Positions 21,553-31,577 of a stretch of DNA of 64,000 nt are shown here, one piece after another (the stretch's first letter is position 1; every line of letters starts with the position of its first letter). This DNA comes from Cotesia glomerata (taxonomy: Eukaryota > Arthropoda > Insecta > Hymenoptera > Braconidae), in NCBI RefSeq assembly GCF_020080835.1, contig NC_058163.1:13628287-13692286 (forward strand), read 5' to 3'. The translations under genes were made by a program, and so were the position numbers. The notes under the pieces are model-generated. The model saw nothing but the letters and a program-made list of their open reading frames with translations. It was not told the DNA's origin and did no database searches.

Positions 21553-21624
21553 GACCGGATAGCTCAAATGGTAGAGTAGCCGACATGTCTTCGGAAGGTT
21601 CTGGGTTCGAATCCCAGTCCGAGC
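21553..21624 (+). repeat. tRNA-like cloverleaf, copy 2
   Basis: 72 nt. The D arm GCTC/GAGT and T arm CTGGG/CCCAG (loop TTCGAAT) are intact. The anticodon stem pairs 4 of 5 around CATGTCT, which lacks the usual U33. The acceptor has two mismatches. The better D arm suggests this copy is closer to the source, but the missing U33 argues against a working tRNA. Confidence 0.55.
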
Positions 21625-22000
21625 TATCTAATAATTTTTTCTCGCATATTCTATTAACTCACATTAAGATGATCTTCTCCACATTCCTTTCTCAATCTTT
21701 TCCTACCAATATCCTGTTACGTGAATGTGGAACGCTTCACGATTTTGCGTGTCATCCTTACACAGGGGTCATGCTAATCTACAAATATAAATAATGCTGT
21801 GAAGAAGGAAAGAATAGGAGTCACGGTAATTATTACGGGAAGCGTTTCACATTCACGTAACAGGATATTAGTCGGAAAGGATTAAGAAAGGAATGTTGGA
21901 GAGGAGAGGATCATCTTAATGTGAGTTTATAGAATATGCGAGAAAAAATTATTAGATAGCTTAGTCCATATAAATAATTATTTATAGTGTTCAAAACACA

Positions 22001-22560
22001 CCATAATTTTTTCAAATTTAAAAAAAAATATTCAATAACTTAAATAAATTAATTAATGTGCCGTACTCGATTTTGACGCCGCACGCGCAACCTAAAAATG
22101 TCGCGCGCAGACCTATTTTCAGCGTTAAATTAAAATTATAAATAATGGAAATAGAGTTCCGGGTGTAAGGAGTTTTTTCATTGGAAATTTCCTCTTTTTT
22201 CAGAATCTTTTCTTGAAATTCCTTAAATATGAATAGTTTATGAAATATTGGCAAAAAACGAAATGCCATTTTTTTTGCATCTTTATTATTTGCTTATAAC
22301 TTTTGCAATTTTTTCATATGCTAATACACGCTTTTGGCACATTTTTCTAGGCGTCATTCCGGATCCATTGAGCTATCGCACATAATTTTAAGAGCAGAAT
22401 CTCTATTTTCGACCATTTTCAACTAGTCGACTAGACTATTAGTAAAAATTCACTAGTGTTATTATTTCGAGTAGTGGTGCCACCATTGCCACTCAATATT
22501 TTTATTTATTTCTATGCTTTTTGTTGTGGTATGCGTTTGGTATAAGTTTTCAATTAAGAA
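22001..22560. other. Non-coding stretch
   Basis: An 83-codon minus-strand frame (22018-22269) has no recognisable domain and no homologue in the window. Nothing else is supported. Confidence 0.35.
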
Positions 22561-23295
22561 AGTGGAGGGGGTAAAGAGTGGCAAGCCATTGTTCATACAT
22601 AAATGCTTGAAATTGCACTTATGACGTTTCTGAGCTCTTCGAGCTCAAAAGGCTGATAGAAGTTTAATAGAACAGTATTTTTTGAATTTTCAAACTGCAA
22701 TAATTTCTAAATGAATGAATCGATTTTCACGCAGTTGGCAGTATTCCACGCACTTTTTCAGAATCTATGATATACTCTTGAACACAAACTGATCGAACCG
22801 AAAATCTTAGAGAAATTTGAAAAATTCACTTTTTCCGAATTTTTTCGACAACGATAACTCATGAACCAATCAAACAATTTTCACGTTCTTGGTGGTGATC
22901 ACGATCGACGTAATTTTTTGGGCTCTAATAATTATTCAATTTTGTCATAAATGATCAAAAAAGAAATCTCGAAGTTATGTGAAAAAAACACTTTTTTCGA
23001 AATTTTTCGTTTTCGATAACTCTCGAACGAATTAACCGATTTTGATGGGACTGGTCGCAATCGACGTGGTTTTTTAAGTTTAAGGGCTGATTAGTTTTTG
23101 GAATTGATTGGTATAGCCGTTTAGAAGTTATTCAAAAAGCGATTTTTTGAAAATTTTATTTTTGAGATTTCTCAAAATCTAGCAAACCGAATCGATTCAA
23201 ATTTTCACAAAATTTAATGGCCATGATACTCTTTGGATCGTTACCTATTTCGACCTAATTGGCCAAGCCGTTCAAAAGTTATAAGAGCTTTACAT

Positions 23296-23361
<66 letters not shown>

Positions 23362-23440
23362 CCGCACGAACACCATCGCGGGAATACAACGAGGTAAACA
23401 CAATAACTTCCCGATTTTTGAAAATTTTCAATTTTCTTAG
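22561..23440 (-). repeat. Dispersed repeat R1, inverted copy
   Basis: Reverse complement of the R1 order seen at 20000-20855. It includes GAGCTCTTCGAGCTC near 22632, the damaged-codon blocks, an (AC)n tract at about 23295-23360 and the CGCGGGAATACAACGAGG end. The frames over the (AC)n tract on both strands are artefacts of the dinucleotide repeat. Confidence 0.75.
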
Positions 23441-23760
23441 AGGGAAATTAAAAATTTGCATTTAAAAAAAATTTTAATTTTCTAGAAAAAATTTTTTTGC
23501 TAGTATAAGAAGGATTCCAAATCAATCGGATAGTTTTATGGTTTTTGATTTTTGATTCTTTCAATTTTTTTACATTTTTCAGTAAAGTTTTTTTTTTTTT
23601 AATGTTTCAATTTTCTATTTAATTTCTACAAAAATTTTATTTTTAAGTCAGTAAAGTAAATAAATAAAAAAAAATAACTTCTTAAATTTTCAGTATAACA
23701 TAAATAATGTCTCAGTAAACTGCTTAAGTTGATGTATACGAAATAAAAACTCACATTAAT
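23441..23760. other. AT-rich non-coding stretch
   Basis: T- and A-tracts only. Nothing recognised. Confidence 0.4.
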
Positions 23761-23791
23761 AAGAGTATCCTGCTTGGACCAGCGGTAACGT

Positions 23792-25356
23792 TGTAACGGG
23801 TAAAATTGGTGATAATAGGGATTTTAGCCCCTCTTATTATCTAAATTAACTAAATTAACCCGAGTCCAGTTTCGCTTGATCCAAAAATCCTAGAATAGAC
23901 CATACTAGACAATATCGATAAATCCCCGGCTCGAATTTAGAGCTCGCCGATGTCCAGGGTCAAAAGGGGATTGTCCAATTAAACCATAACAAACGTAATA
24001 GAAGAAACAATAGAAATCTTTTATTTGGTAACAATAATTAAACATCGTGGTGAAAAGAAAAACCTTCTATCACCTTTACAAAATGGTAGACACACTCATT
24101 CGTCCAAATCCGCGCTTCCCGGTATTTTTCTGTTTTACTGACTGATGGTATAACAGGAACCTGTTTACCGGCTTTTTGGTGCGATCATTTTCTGTTTTAC
24201 CGACCGTTTGGGGGTTCCCAACAATCGCGTTCTCCAGTTCATGGCGCTAGTGGATCAATTTCCTACTCGGGATTCCCCCGGAGAAACGAGAGGATAGTCT
24301 CCAACTCCCTTCTCCCGCGGTGCTGCCACCCAGGTTTCCGAAGTCGAGGTATCTAGCCGACTTCCTCGACCTCCTAATCACCGTCCCCAAGGATCGAGAG
24401 GATAGCCTCCAGCTCGATCCCTTCTACTCGACTATGATCACCTGCCGCACTCTGACAGAAGGTCGGAGTACGGGGAGTCCGTAATACCCTTAAGAGATGA
24501 GCTCCACTTACCTTGGTACAGTCGTACTCTGGGTAACTTGAGTTCCTTAGCGTTTTTCCCTTCTGGATAGCCTCCACAGGGAAAATCGTCTCAGTGGTAC
24601 TGGATTGACTTTTCCGCGATAAATTTGGGACTTTATCATTTTTCCAAAAAGTCACTTGCAACGAAACGGAAGGATCGTTTTAGACACCTATCGCCAGGTT
24701 TGGAAGCTCGAAAAACGTCAATTAATTCTAAGTTTTTAATTTCGAAATTTCATTTTCAATAATTGATTTTGCACAAAATTATTTCCCTCACTAATTTTTG
24801 CCCGGGACTTAGAATAATTTTGGCGTTCTTACAGCCATCCTACGGCGCACTAAAATAATTTACCCGGCGTTCTCCAGGCCAATTCTTACGATTTTGGATT
24901 CTCCAAAATTCGAGCCTATCCTGGCGGACATTTAGCGCATACCAAAATTAAACATAAATAATAAATACTTAACAATAATTCCAAAAAACAATCCTCGTTA
25001 TGCCCAAAAAACGATATGCGCGGGGCAAAATAATTTTCCTTCGTCGGATTTTATCGGCAAAATTCCAAATTTCATATAGGTTTATACCTATATATGGTCT
25101 TTAGTTAACCATTTAAAAAAACAATGACAAAAGATATAAATAAACAATAAATTTCGGCTCTTTAATGCCCTCCTGCGCCGGCTCAGCCGGCATACCATAC
25201 CCAATTCGCCGGGTGCGTCACACGAATAACAAAAATAATAAAACACACTTAAACAAAGTTAACTAAATAAACAAATTAAATAATACATATAATACAAAAA
25301 TAAATCTTGAGATAGTGTTGGGTTCCTGGGGTCGCCATGACGATATCTATGTTGCA
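23792..25356. mobile_element. Solo LTR (1565 bp)
   Basis: Begins TGTAACGGG, ends GTTGCA, and is flanked by ACGT at 23788-23791 and 25357-25360. It is richer in GC than its surroundings and contains an array of hairpins (24280-24585). A 95-codon minus-strand frame (24374-24661) lies over the hairpins and is not convincing as a gene. The start matches the LTR-like sequence at 5528. Confidence 0.8.
24280..24585. repeat. LTR hairpin units with a GGATAGYCTCCA loop
   Basis: Three hairpins share GGATAGCCTCCA, or GGATAGTCTCCA in the first. Their stems are unrelated: GGAGAA (24280-24285)/TTCTCC (24310-24315), GGATCGAG (24391-24398)/CTCGATCC (24413-24420) and TTTTCCCT (24554-24561)/AGGGAAAA (24578-24585). 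Confidence 0.85.
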
Positions 25357-25410
25357 ACGTGAACGACTGAAGACCTAAGAGACGCAAGTTCGAACCCAGC
25401 TCACGCCAAG

Positions 25411-26330
25411 AATTTTTTCAATCAATAATTCCATTTCAATCCGAGATTAAATTCACTAATGAGTTCTAATATAATATGAGTATCTAATCCTGAATTATTT
25501 TCAATTTTTTCGAAAATTTTAATATTTTTTTTTCAAAATTTACATGGGGTTCTGATGGGGATTTCCTTATTGAGACCCAAGAGGGATTGCCCAATGAGGG
25601 CCGCATAGGGCTTTGCGTTACATCCCTATGTGTAGTCCCTATTGGGCAACCCAATGAGGACCCAATAGGTCTTACATTAAAATTTCTAGTCGGGTATATG
25701 AGCCAAAACGCAAAAAAAAAATTTTTATATGCCTTTATGGCATCAGAGATGGGTCCCGGGAGCCGTAGGGCGTAGAAAAAAATTTTCGTTTCGGGAATCA
25801 AATCATTTTTACCTGAAAAGTCGAGAAATACACAAAAAATTGATTGTCATAATAATAATTTTTTTTTTTTAAATCCAAAACAAATTTTTAATTTAGGAAA
25901 AAAATTTTTTTTGCACTTCTGCACGTTTTATTAAAAAATACGTCGATTTCTAGAAAATAAATTTTTTTTATACGCCCTTATGGCTCGCCGGATGCCGTGA
26001 GAGCGTATAATAAAAATTCAATTTTTTTTTAAGTCCTAAAAAAATTTTTAATTTGTGGTTAAAATTTTTTTTGCATTTCTGCACGTTCCATGCAAAAAAA
26101 TTTTGATTTCTAAAAAAAAAAAAAATTTTTATACGCTCTTATGTCATCCGAGGTGGATCCCGGCAACCATAAGGGCGTAAAAAATTTTCTTTAGCATTTC
26201 TGCACATTTCGGATGAAAATACGTCGATTCCCAAAAAAAATGTATTTTATAAGCCCTTATGGCTTTTTGCCAGTATCTTTTGCCAGTATACGCCCTTATG
26301 GCACTTGAAACGCAATATATATACAATCAT
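25411..26330. repeat. Foldback array with CCCTTATGGC arms
   Basis: Small foldbacks with arms like TATACGCCCTTATGGC and GCCGTGAGAGCGTATA occur near 25728-25775, 25970-26010 and 26131-26180. A fourth site near 26250-26300 repeats the arm in direct orientation. They are spaced by A/T-rich blocks with GCACGTT. The part before 25700 has a separate foldback around CCCTATTGGGCAACCCAATGA. The paired frames at 25484-25801 are by-products. Confidence 0.65.
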
Positions 26331-27094
26331 ATCTTCTTCTAAGGGCTTTTTTCTTTACCATATTTTTTCTTGACATCAGGAGTTATGTTTTTCAAGTATC
26401 GTTCAAAAAAAATATTATTTTCTTTTAGTTTATTCGAGTATTCATTGTTATTTAACAATGATGAAAACATAATCGCAGAAAGTAGCTGAAGGGGTCCCTA
26501 TTATGCTCCAGTTTTGTTAAAATATTTAACATAATTAGGAATTAGTAAATATATTATTATGAAAAATTGACAAAAATGAAGAAAAAACTTTTCAACGGCT
26601 CTTACAACAGTGCATTGAAATTTAAAAGTAAGTCCTCCTAATAAATAAATAGATTTATTTTAAATGTGTAAATTTCAAGGTCAGTTCCGAAAATATATAT
26701 TGAAAATTAGAGTGCCTGACCTTAAAATGTATATATCTAGGTGTTTTTTTCAGAAATGTACAAATTTTGAAGACACTCCTGATATAAATAATCAATAATG
26801 TAAATTTTAAGGTCAGTCAAAAATATATATAGACAATTAGAGTACCAGATATCAAAATATATATCTATTTGTTTGTCTAATGAATGTAGAAATTTTGAAG
26901 ACAGTTCTGATATACATAATAAATTATATAAATTACAAGATCTGTCCCAGAAAAAAATGAACGAAAATTCAAGTACAGTACTCAAAATATATACTGTCCA
27001 AGTATACAAATGTGCCTGAAAATAACGTTGGACATAGAATTTTTTTAGTCCTGTCCTCAGAGTCACTAAATGTCCCTGAAGTACACGATACACA

Positions 27095-27097
<3 letters not shown>
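26331..27097. repeat. Imperfect ~130-bp tandem repeats
   Basis: Three drifting units near 26660, 26805 and 26930 share AAATTTTGAAGACA, CTGATAT and AAAATATATAT blocks. The 120-codon minus frame over them (26737-27099) is unlikely to be a gene. Upstream, 26331-26640 shows nothing. Confidence 0.5.

Positions 27098-27169
<72 letters not shown>
27098..27169. repeat. (TA)n microsatellite
   Basis: About 36 uninterrupted TA repeats. Confidence 0.95.
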
Positions 27170-27171
<2 letters not shown>

Positions 27172-28056
27172 CGCTTAAAATATTGTAGAAGATGTCGAAA
27201 CAAAAGGCCTGTCCAAAGAAGAGTTCTTAATTTGAATTTTAAGAGGTCCTCCATCGATTCTGAAGTTTTTCCCATTTAAATAACACGGAAAAAAATTTTT
27301 TTTTTCATTTTTACTGCCGCAACGTCTGAAGATTTCATTTTTTCATAAAATAAACTATTTCACCTCATTTGGGATTAAATTTTGAACAAAAAATTTCCTT
27401 GAGTCATATTGCTACCATCGAAGCCTGACTTTTTATAAAGCTTTACAGTATCAATTTTCCCCAAATTTCGTGTTTTTCATCATTTTTAGCTGAACTATCC
27501 AAGATAGTTAGTTAGTAACATATTAAAAATGATTTGACACATTCCATTCCCACAAAATATATTATTGAAAATAAGAAAATTGAATGATTAACAAGTATTC
27601 GATATAATCAAACATCAAATTCTTTCTAGTACTTTGTAATCCTTTTCTGTTTCAAACGATCTTCTATTTTTCGAACTGAACAACATGCTAAATTCTATAT
27701 TGAGATAGAAAAGCGTTTTAATGTTCCAATAATAAAATTTTTGAAGGCTTTTAATCATAATCTACAGCAGAAAGTTTTAGGGATAGTCTGCAGGATCAAC
27801 TGAATTTTCGGATAAATGGTTAAGGATTAAATACACAGTATACAAAAAAAAAATTCGAGGAGCAACTAGTTTCAACAGAATGCATAAGAATAAGAAAAGG
27901 TATTTTTGAAAAATTGAGCCCGTATTGAAGTAATTTACTACAAGTAAATAATTGTTATTTATAAAACTATATTTAGATTCACACATAAATCGGGTAATGC
28001 CGGCATAAATTACAAGTTTTCTATATAAAAACCAGATTTATTATATTTCCAGACAT
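27170..28056. other. Non-coding stretch
   Basis: AT-rich. The minus frame at 27777-27986 has no recognisable domain. This lies downstream of the second uncharacterised transposase copy, and terminal repeats of that copy were not found here. Confidence 0.35.
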
Positions 28057-30433
28057 TTAAACGTATTTGGTTTGTAACTTAGTAATGTAGTAACTCTTAG
28101 TAACGTTAGGAAATTTTTTCCTATGCTCTTCAACAACTTGCAATAAATATTGCCTTTGTTCTTCACTCCTGGTCAAACAGTTGTTGTACTCCTGAATTAA
28201 TGCTACGCCTCGTTCAGCGAGATCATTAATCACTTGTAAGTCAGACAGCACTGATTTACAGTGTAAATAATTTTGATCAGATGCCCAGAGATCTGGATCC
28301 TTGTCTATGAATTGATGCGGTAATTCATACTGTTGAAATAAAAGCAATGATTGCTTGCTAGCATAATCACAGAGATTTTTCGATAATAACAAGCTTATAT
28401 CTTTGGCAATAAACGTTTTCGAGTTTGCAGCATTACTGTTTCGCACTTTCATTGCAGCTACGGTTTGCCTTTTAATTTGTAAGGGTACACTGTCATCAAA
28501 TAACGCTAAACCGATTAACTCTTCGGATAAGTACCATAAATGTCTTAATAATGTCAAGCTTGCTGCGTCAGCAATTTTTTTATGAACAGAACGGTATTGA
28601 TATAAATTTTTAACCATATTCAAATCTTGATTAGGTGACTTTATTGCAGAAGGTGCTTGAAACCATGAAATGACATAAAATTCGACGAGGAATCAGCAGA
28701 CATATCTTAGTCCATTTACTTCAGTGGAATTCATTTGAAACTGTTTTCGAAACATAAACAGTTTCAAAGCGTACAGAGCTTTTGACATCCATCTGGCATG
28801 GTGGTTGGGTCCTGGAGCTTTAAAGCTTATTCCATTTTTTGGAGAACCGCCTAAAAATATCAAAACCAATTCTAAAAACTCTTTATAATCGTCTCGGTCA
28901 TGCTTTTCCTGAAATATAAAATTTGTAATTTAATTTTGAGGATCTGAATCAAGATTTGTGACTAATCAATAAATTAACTGCAATTATCATTTAGAATTTG
29001 AAGAAAACACTATGATCCGGTTTTAAATGAGTACTATGCGAATAACCCTACTAAGTCAGAAAATTAGGAGAGTAAAATAATTTCCAATTTTTTATAGTGA
29101 ATTCTGAAAGGATGTAACTTTAAGCTGCTATTTCGAGATGAAATAAAGTATTTTAACTCTTAAATTCTCTACTTATAAAAATGAGACACAGAATTTTTTC
29201 ACAGGTTTTCCTTTCAGCCCGATCAGAACTAATATTAATCTAAATAATTTTTCAAATTTGTTGATTTTCAAATCTATTTCTGAAAGAGGTTCATTTGACC
29301 AAAAAATGTAGACGAGAATTTTGACAATGAAAAGCAAAATTTGATAAGATAACAATAGTGCTCGATAAACAATTACGATTGTTATAGAATATTTTGTAGT
29401 TGGTATATGATCGTCGGTGTTTTTGTCTTTGAGTTCATTATTGCGAAACCATAAAGTACTTTCCAAAATAACCAAAACGATGACCTTCTTAAAACTAATG
29501 TACAAATGTCAATAATTAGAAAAAATGATTATAATTTAAATACCTGTAGTCGATCAATAATGAAACTTATTATTTCATTTTTTTTTCTCGAATTCTTTCA
29601 TTTATAATTGAATCCTGAATGCCAGTTTCAAATTTTGTTTTGTCTATGTTTTTCCAATTATTTTGAAATCGTACAAAAACTGCTAAATCATTACTCAATT
29701 GTAATGGCTCCAATTTTTAAAGGATTTCTCTCTCTCTCTCTCTAATAAAAAAAATACCTTCAAAAAATTTTAAAATAATAGGTAAAGATTATCTTGTCAA
29801 AATGACATCGTTTGGTGGAATGATCCACATATTTTTTCGGGAAGAGGTAAATGTTGTTTACTAATTCATTTACCTGTATTTGTCGCACATGTGTCAAAGC
29901 ACATAGCTTTAATCCGATCTGAAATATTCCACTCATTTATGGTTTCCTTGATGGCGATTACTTGGTTTAAACCAGTCCCACGGTCAAGTTTTGGTACTAC
30001 CAATAACTGCTGAGTATTCACACCCGATAAGATTATTGGAAGTCTTTCGACTTTATCCCGGCCAGTAATATCAGGCAGCAACTTTCCATCCCAGTGGATG
30101 ACAACGCATTGAGCAACTCGTAGATTAGTTTTAAAATCTTCAGCAATCTTTTTTCTTATCTCGATCCGATTTCGATGGATAGTACGGTGGCTTATAGAAA
30201 AATCATTTAAATTGATTCCTAAAGCTGATGCAAATGCGCAAAAAAGATGTGTGGCTTGTCTACTACTCATATTCGCTCTATCTATTGCCGAAACCACTTC
30301 TGGTGTCATAAGTTTTAATTTTTTAGTTTTGGTTCAACAGGTAGCTCATCGAAAAAATCAGAAGTAGCAGAATGATTTGATTGAATTGATATAGTTGAAG
30401 TGGTAGAATATTGTGAAAGAGGTAACAAAGAGA
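28057..30433 (-). pseudogene. Second copy of the uncharacterised transposase, 3' exons
   Basis: Minus-strand exons matching the gene at 9607-12872 are 29874-30433, a part at about 29545-29725, and 28057-28908. The first contains DRANMSSRQA, IHWDGKLLPD and CFDTCATNTG. The second contains VRFQNNWKNIDKTKF. The third contains HHARWMSKALYALKL, HLWYLSEEL and NDLAERGVALIQEYN. Decay is visible. A TGA lies in frame in the last exon (after GLRYVC). The CRHH block is missing, with a (CT)n tract near 29727-29743 at that place. A frameshift precedes MTPEVV. The donor after TNTG and the exon borders match copy 1. The 5' exon of the same copy lies near 45740-46176, beyond the inserted retrotransposon nest. 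At the protein level the copies are clearly diverged. Confidence 0.75.
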
Positions 30434-30476
30434 CTATAAATAGAAATTATAAAAAAATAATCATTAAAAAAAAATT

Positions 30477-31554
30477 TGGGATGTTAGGGCGTTGAGTTAT
30501 TTAGTGAAGTAAACGAAGATATACAATTATAATTTTTATTTAAATATATTTAATTGCTAATACACGCGTGTACTTAAAACGAGGTGAAGTTACAATTATG
30601 CGATACGAAGCTTAGGGGTCACTCGGTCGAACTGAAAATTTTCAAGTGTCCATCTCGGCTTCCGACCTCTCCTGGGGTAGGGGGTACTCGATGGAAGTAT
30701 ATAGAAAATATATTAAGGGTAGGAGTACTTAGTTGTACGTAAGTATGGGAAATTGATATACGTAGGTACATGTACAAGAAAGATTCTCTAGGTACACACA
30801 AATTATAGAATTGATATACGTAGGTACATGTACAGGATAGATTCTCAAATTATAGAAAAGTAGAAGTATTTTAGTTAAAAGAGATAGATAGAGAGAGGGA
30901 GAGAAATAGATATATAGGTATAGGTATAGAGAGCAATTAGTGAGGTCTTGGGTCCGGTCGCTGGCCAGGCGACAAGAGTTTTTAATCCCTTAATTGCTCT
31001 TTAGAAAAAGGTATGTTATTGAGAATATTTTGTGGAAATATTTGGGAAAAATCCTTAAGCTTCTTATCGACTAATTTTACATATTTTTAATCCTATTAGA
31101 ATAAATTTTATTAGGGTCTCGTCAGCTGCAAATGTGAATTTTATTACTTGCAATACAATTACAATAAAATAAAATTTCCCAAAAATGCTCTTGCAGCAGA
31201 CGAGATTTTATCAGTTGTTTGGCATCACCAAGTAAATTATAATCTGGTATAATTTATGGTGATGCGACACAACTAAGACTTTTCTAACACAATACTTAAT
31301 ATCGTTGAAGAAAAACTTCAACTAAATAATAACTATATTAATTAACTATTATTAATAAATAATAATAATAAAAATTAAATAGTGATAATAAACATAAATG
31401 ATAATAATAATAATTAAATAATATCACTCATTATAAATAATGATAATTAAATAATAATATATTATTTAATAATAATAATTATAAATAACAATAAATAATT
31501 AAAAATAATAATAATTAAACTACCCGGGAGTGGATGGAAGATATGACCCCCACA
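30477..31554 (-). mobile_element. 3' LTR of the gypsy element
   Basis: 1078 bp, read TGTGGGGGTC to ACATCCCA on the minus strand. It matches 35802-36207 joined to 44503-44982. On the minus strand a purine-rich tract (GGCAGGGAGGTGA) directly precedes it, as expected for plus-strand priming. The inner edge of the partner LTR is followed after three bases by TGGTGACCCC, a plausible primer-binding site. A target duplication was not clear because both flanks are A-rich. The frame at 30619-30801 is inside the LTR and is repeated at 35899. Confidence 0.9.
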
Positions 31555-31577
31555 TCACCTCCCTGCCAGTGATGAAG

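Larger units (their letters stand above)
21181..22000. repeat. tRNA-like repeat: two direct copies and one inverted arm
   Basis: Two ~315-bp direct copies begin with GGTGTGGCTTAATGTATATAG (near 21190 and 21508). Each contains a 72-nt tRNA-like segment followed by TCTAATAATTTTTT and CTCGCATATTCTAT. From 21803 to 21958 the same 3' block appears in reverse complement, so the whole can fold back. Short frames here are not genes. Confidence 0.7.
23767..25410 (+). repeat. tRNA-like sequence split by an LTR
   Basis: The left piece (about 23767-23791, ending TGGACCAGCGGTAACGT) and right piece (25357-25405, ACGTGAACGACTGAAGACC through AAGTTCGAACCC) join across the duplicated ACGT. Together they form a tRNA-derived sequence with A-box- and B-box-like words. 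Its overall folding is imperfect. The intervening DNA is the solo LTR. Confidence 0.55.

Noticed and set aside
21237..21624. Functional tRNA genes
   Set aside because: Acceptor mismatches, a broken D arm in one copy and lack of U33 in both. They lie in a dispersed repeat.
23259..23465. His/Thr-rich and Cys/Val-rich frames
   Set aside because: Translations of the (AC)n tract of repeat R1 on the two strands.
25587..25801. Paired frames on both strands with similar peptides
   Set aside because: Produced by small foldbacks around CCCTATTGGG, not by a gene.
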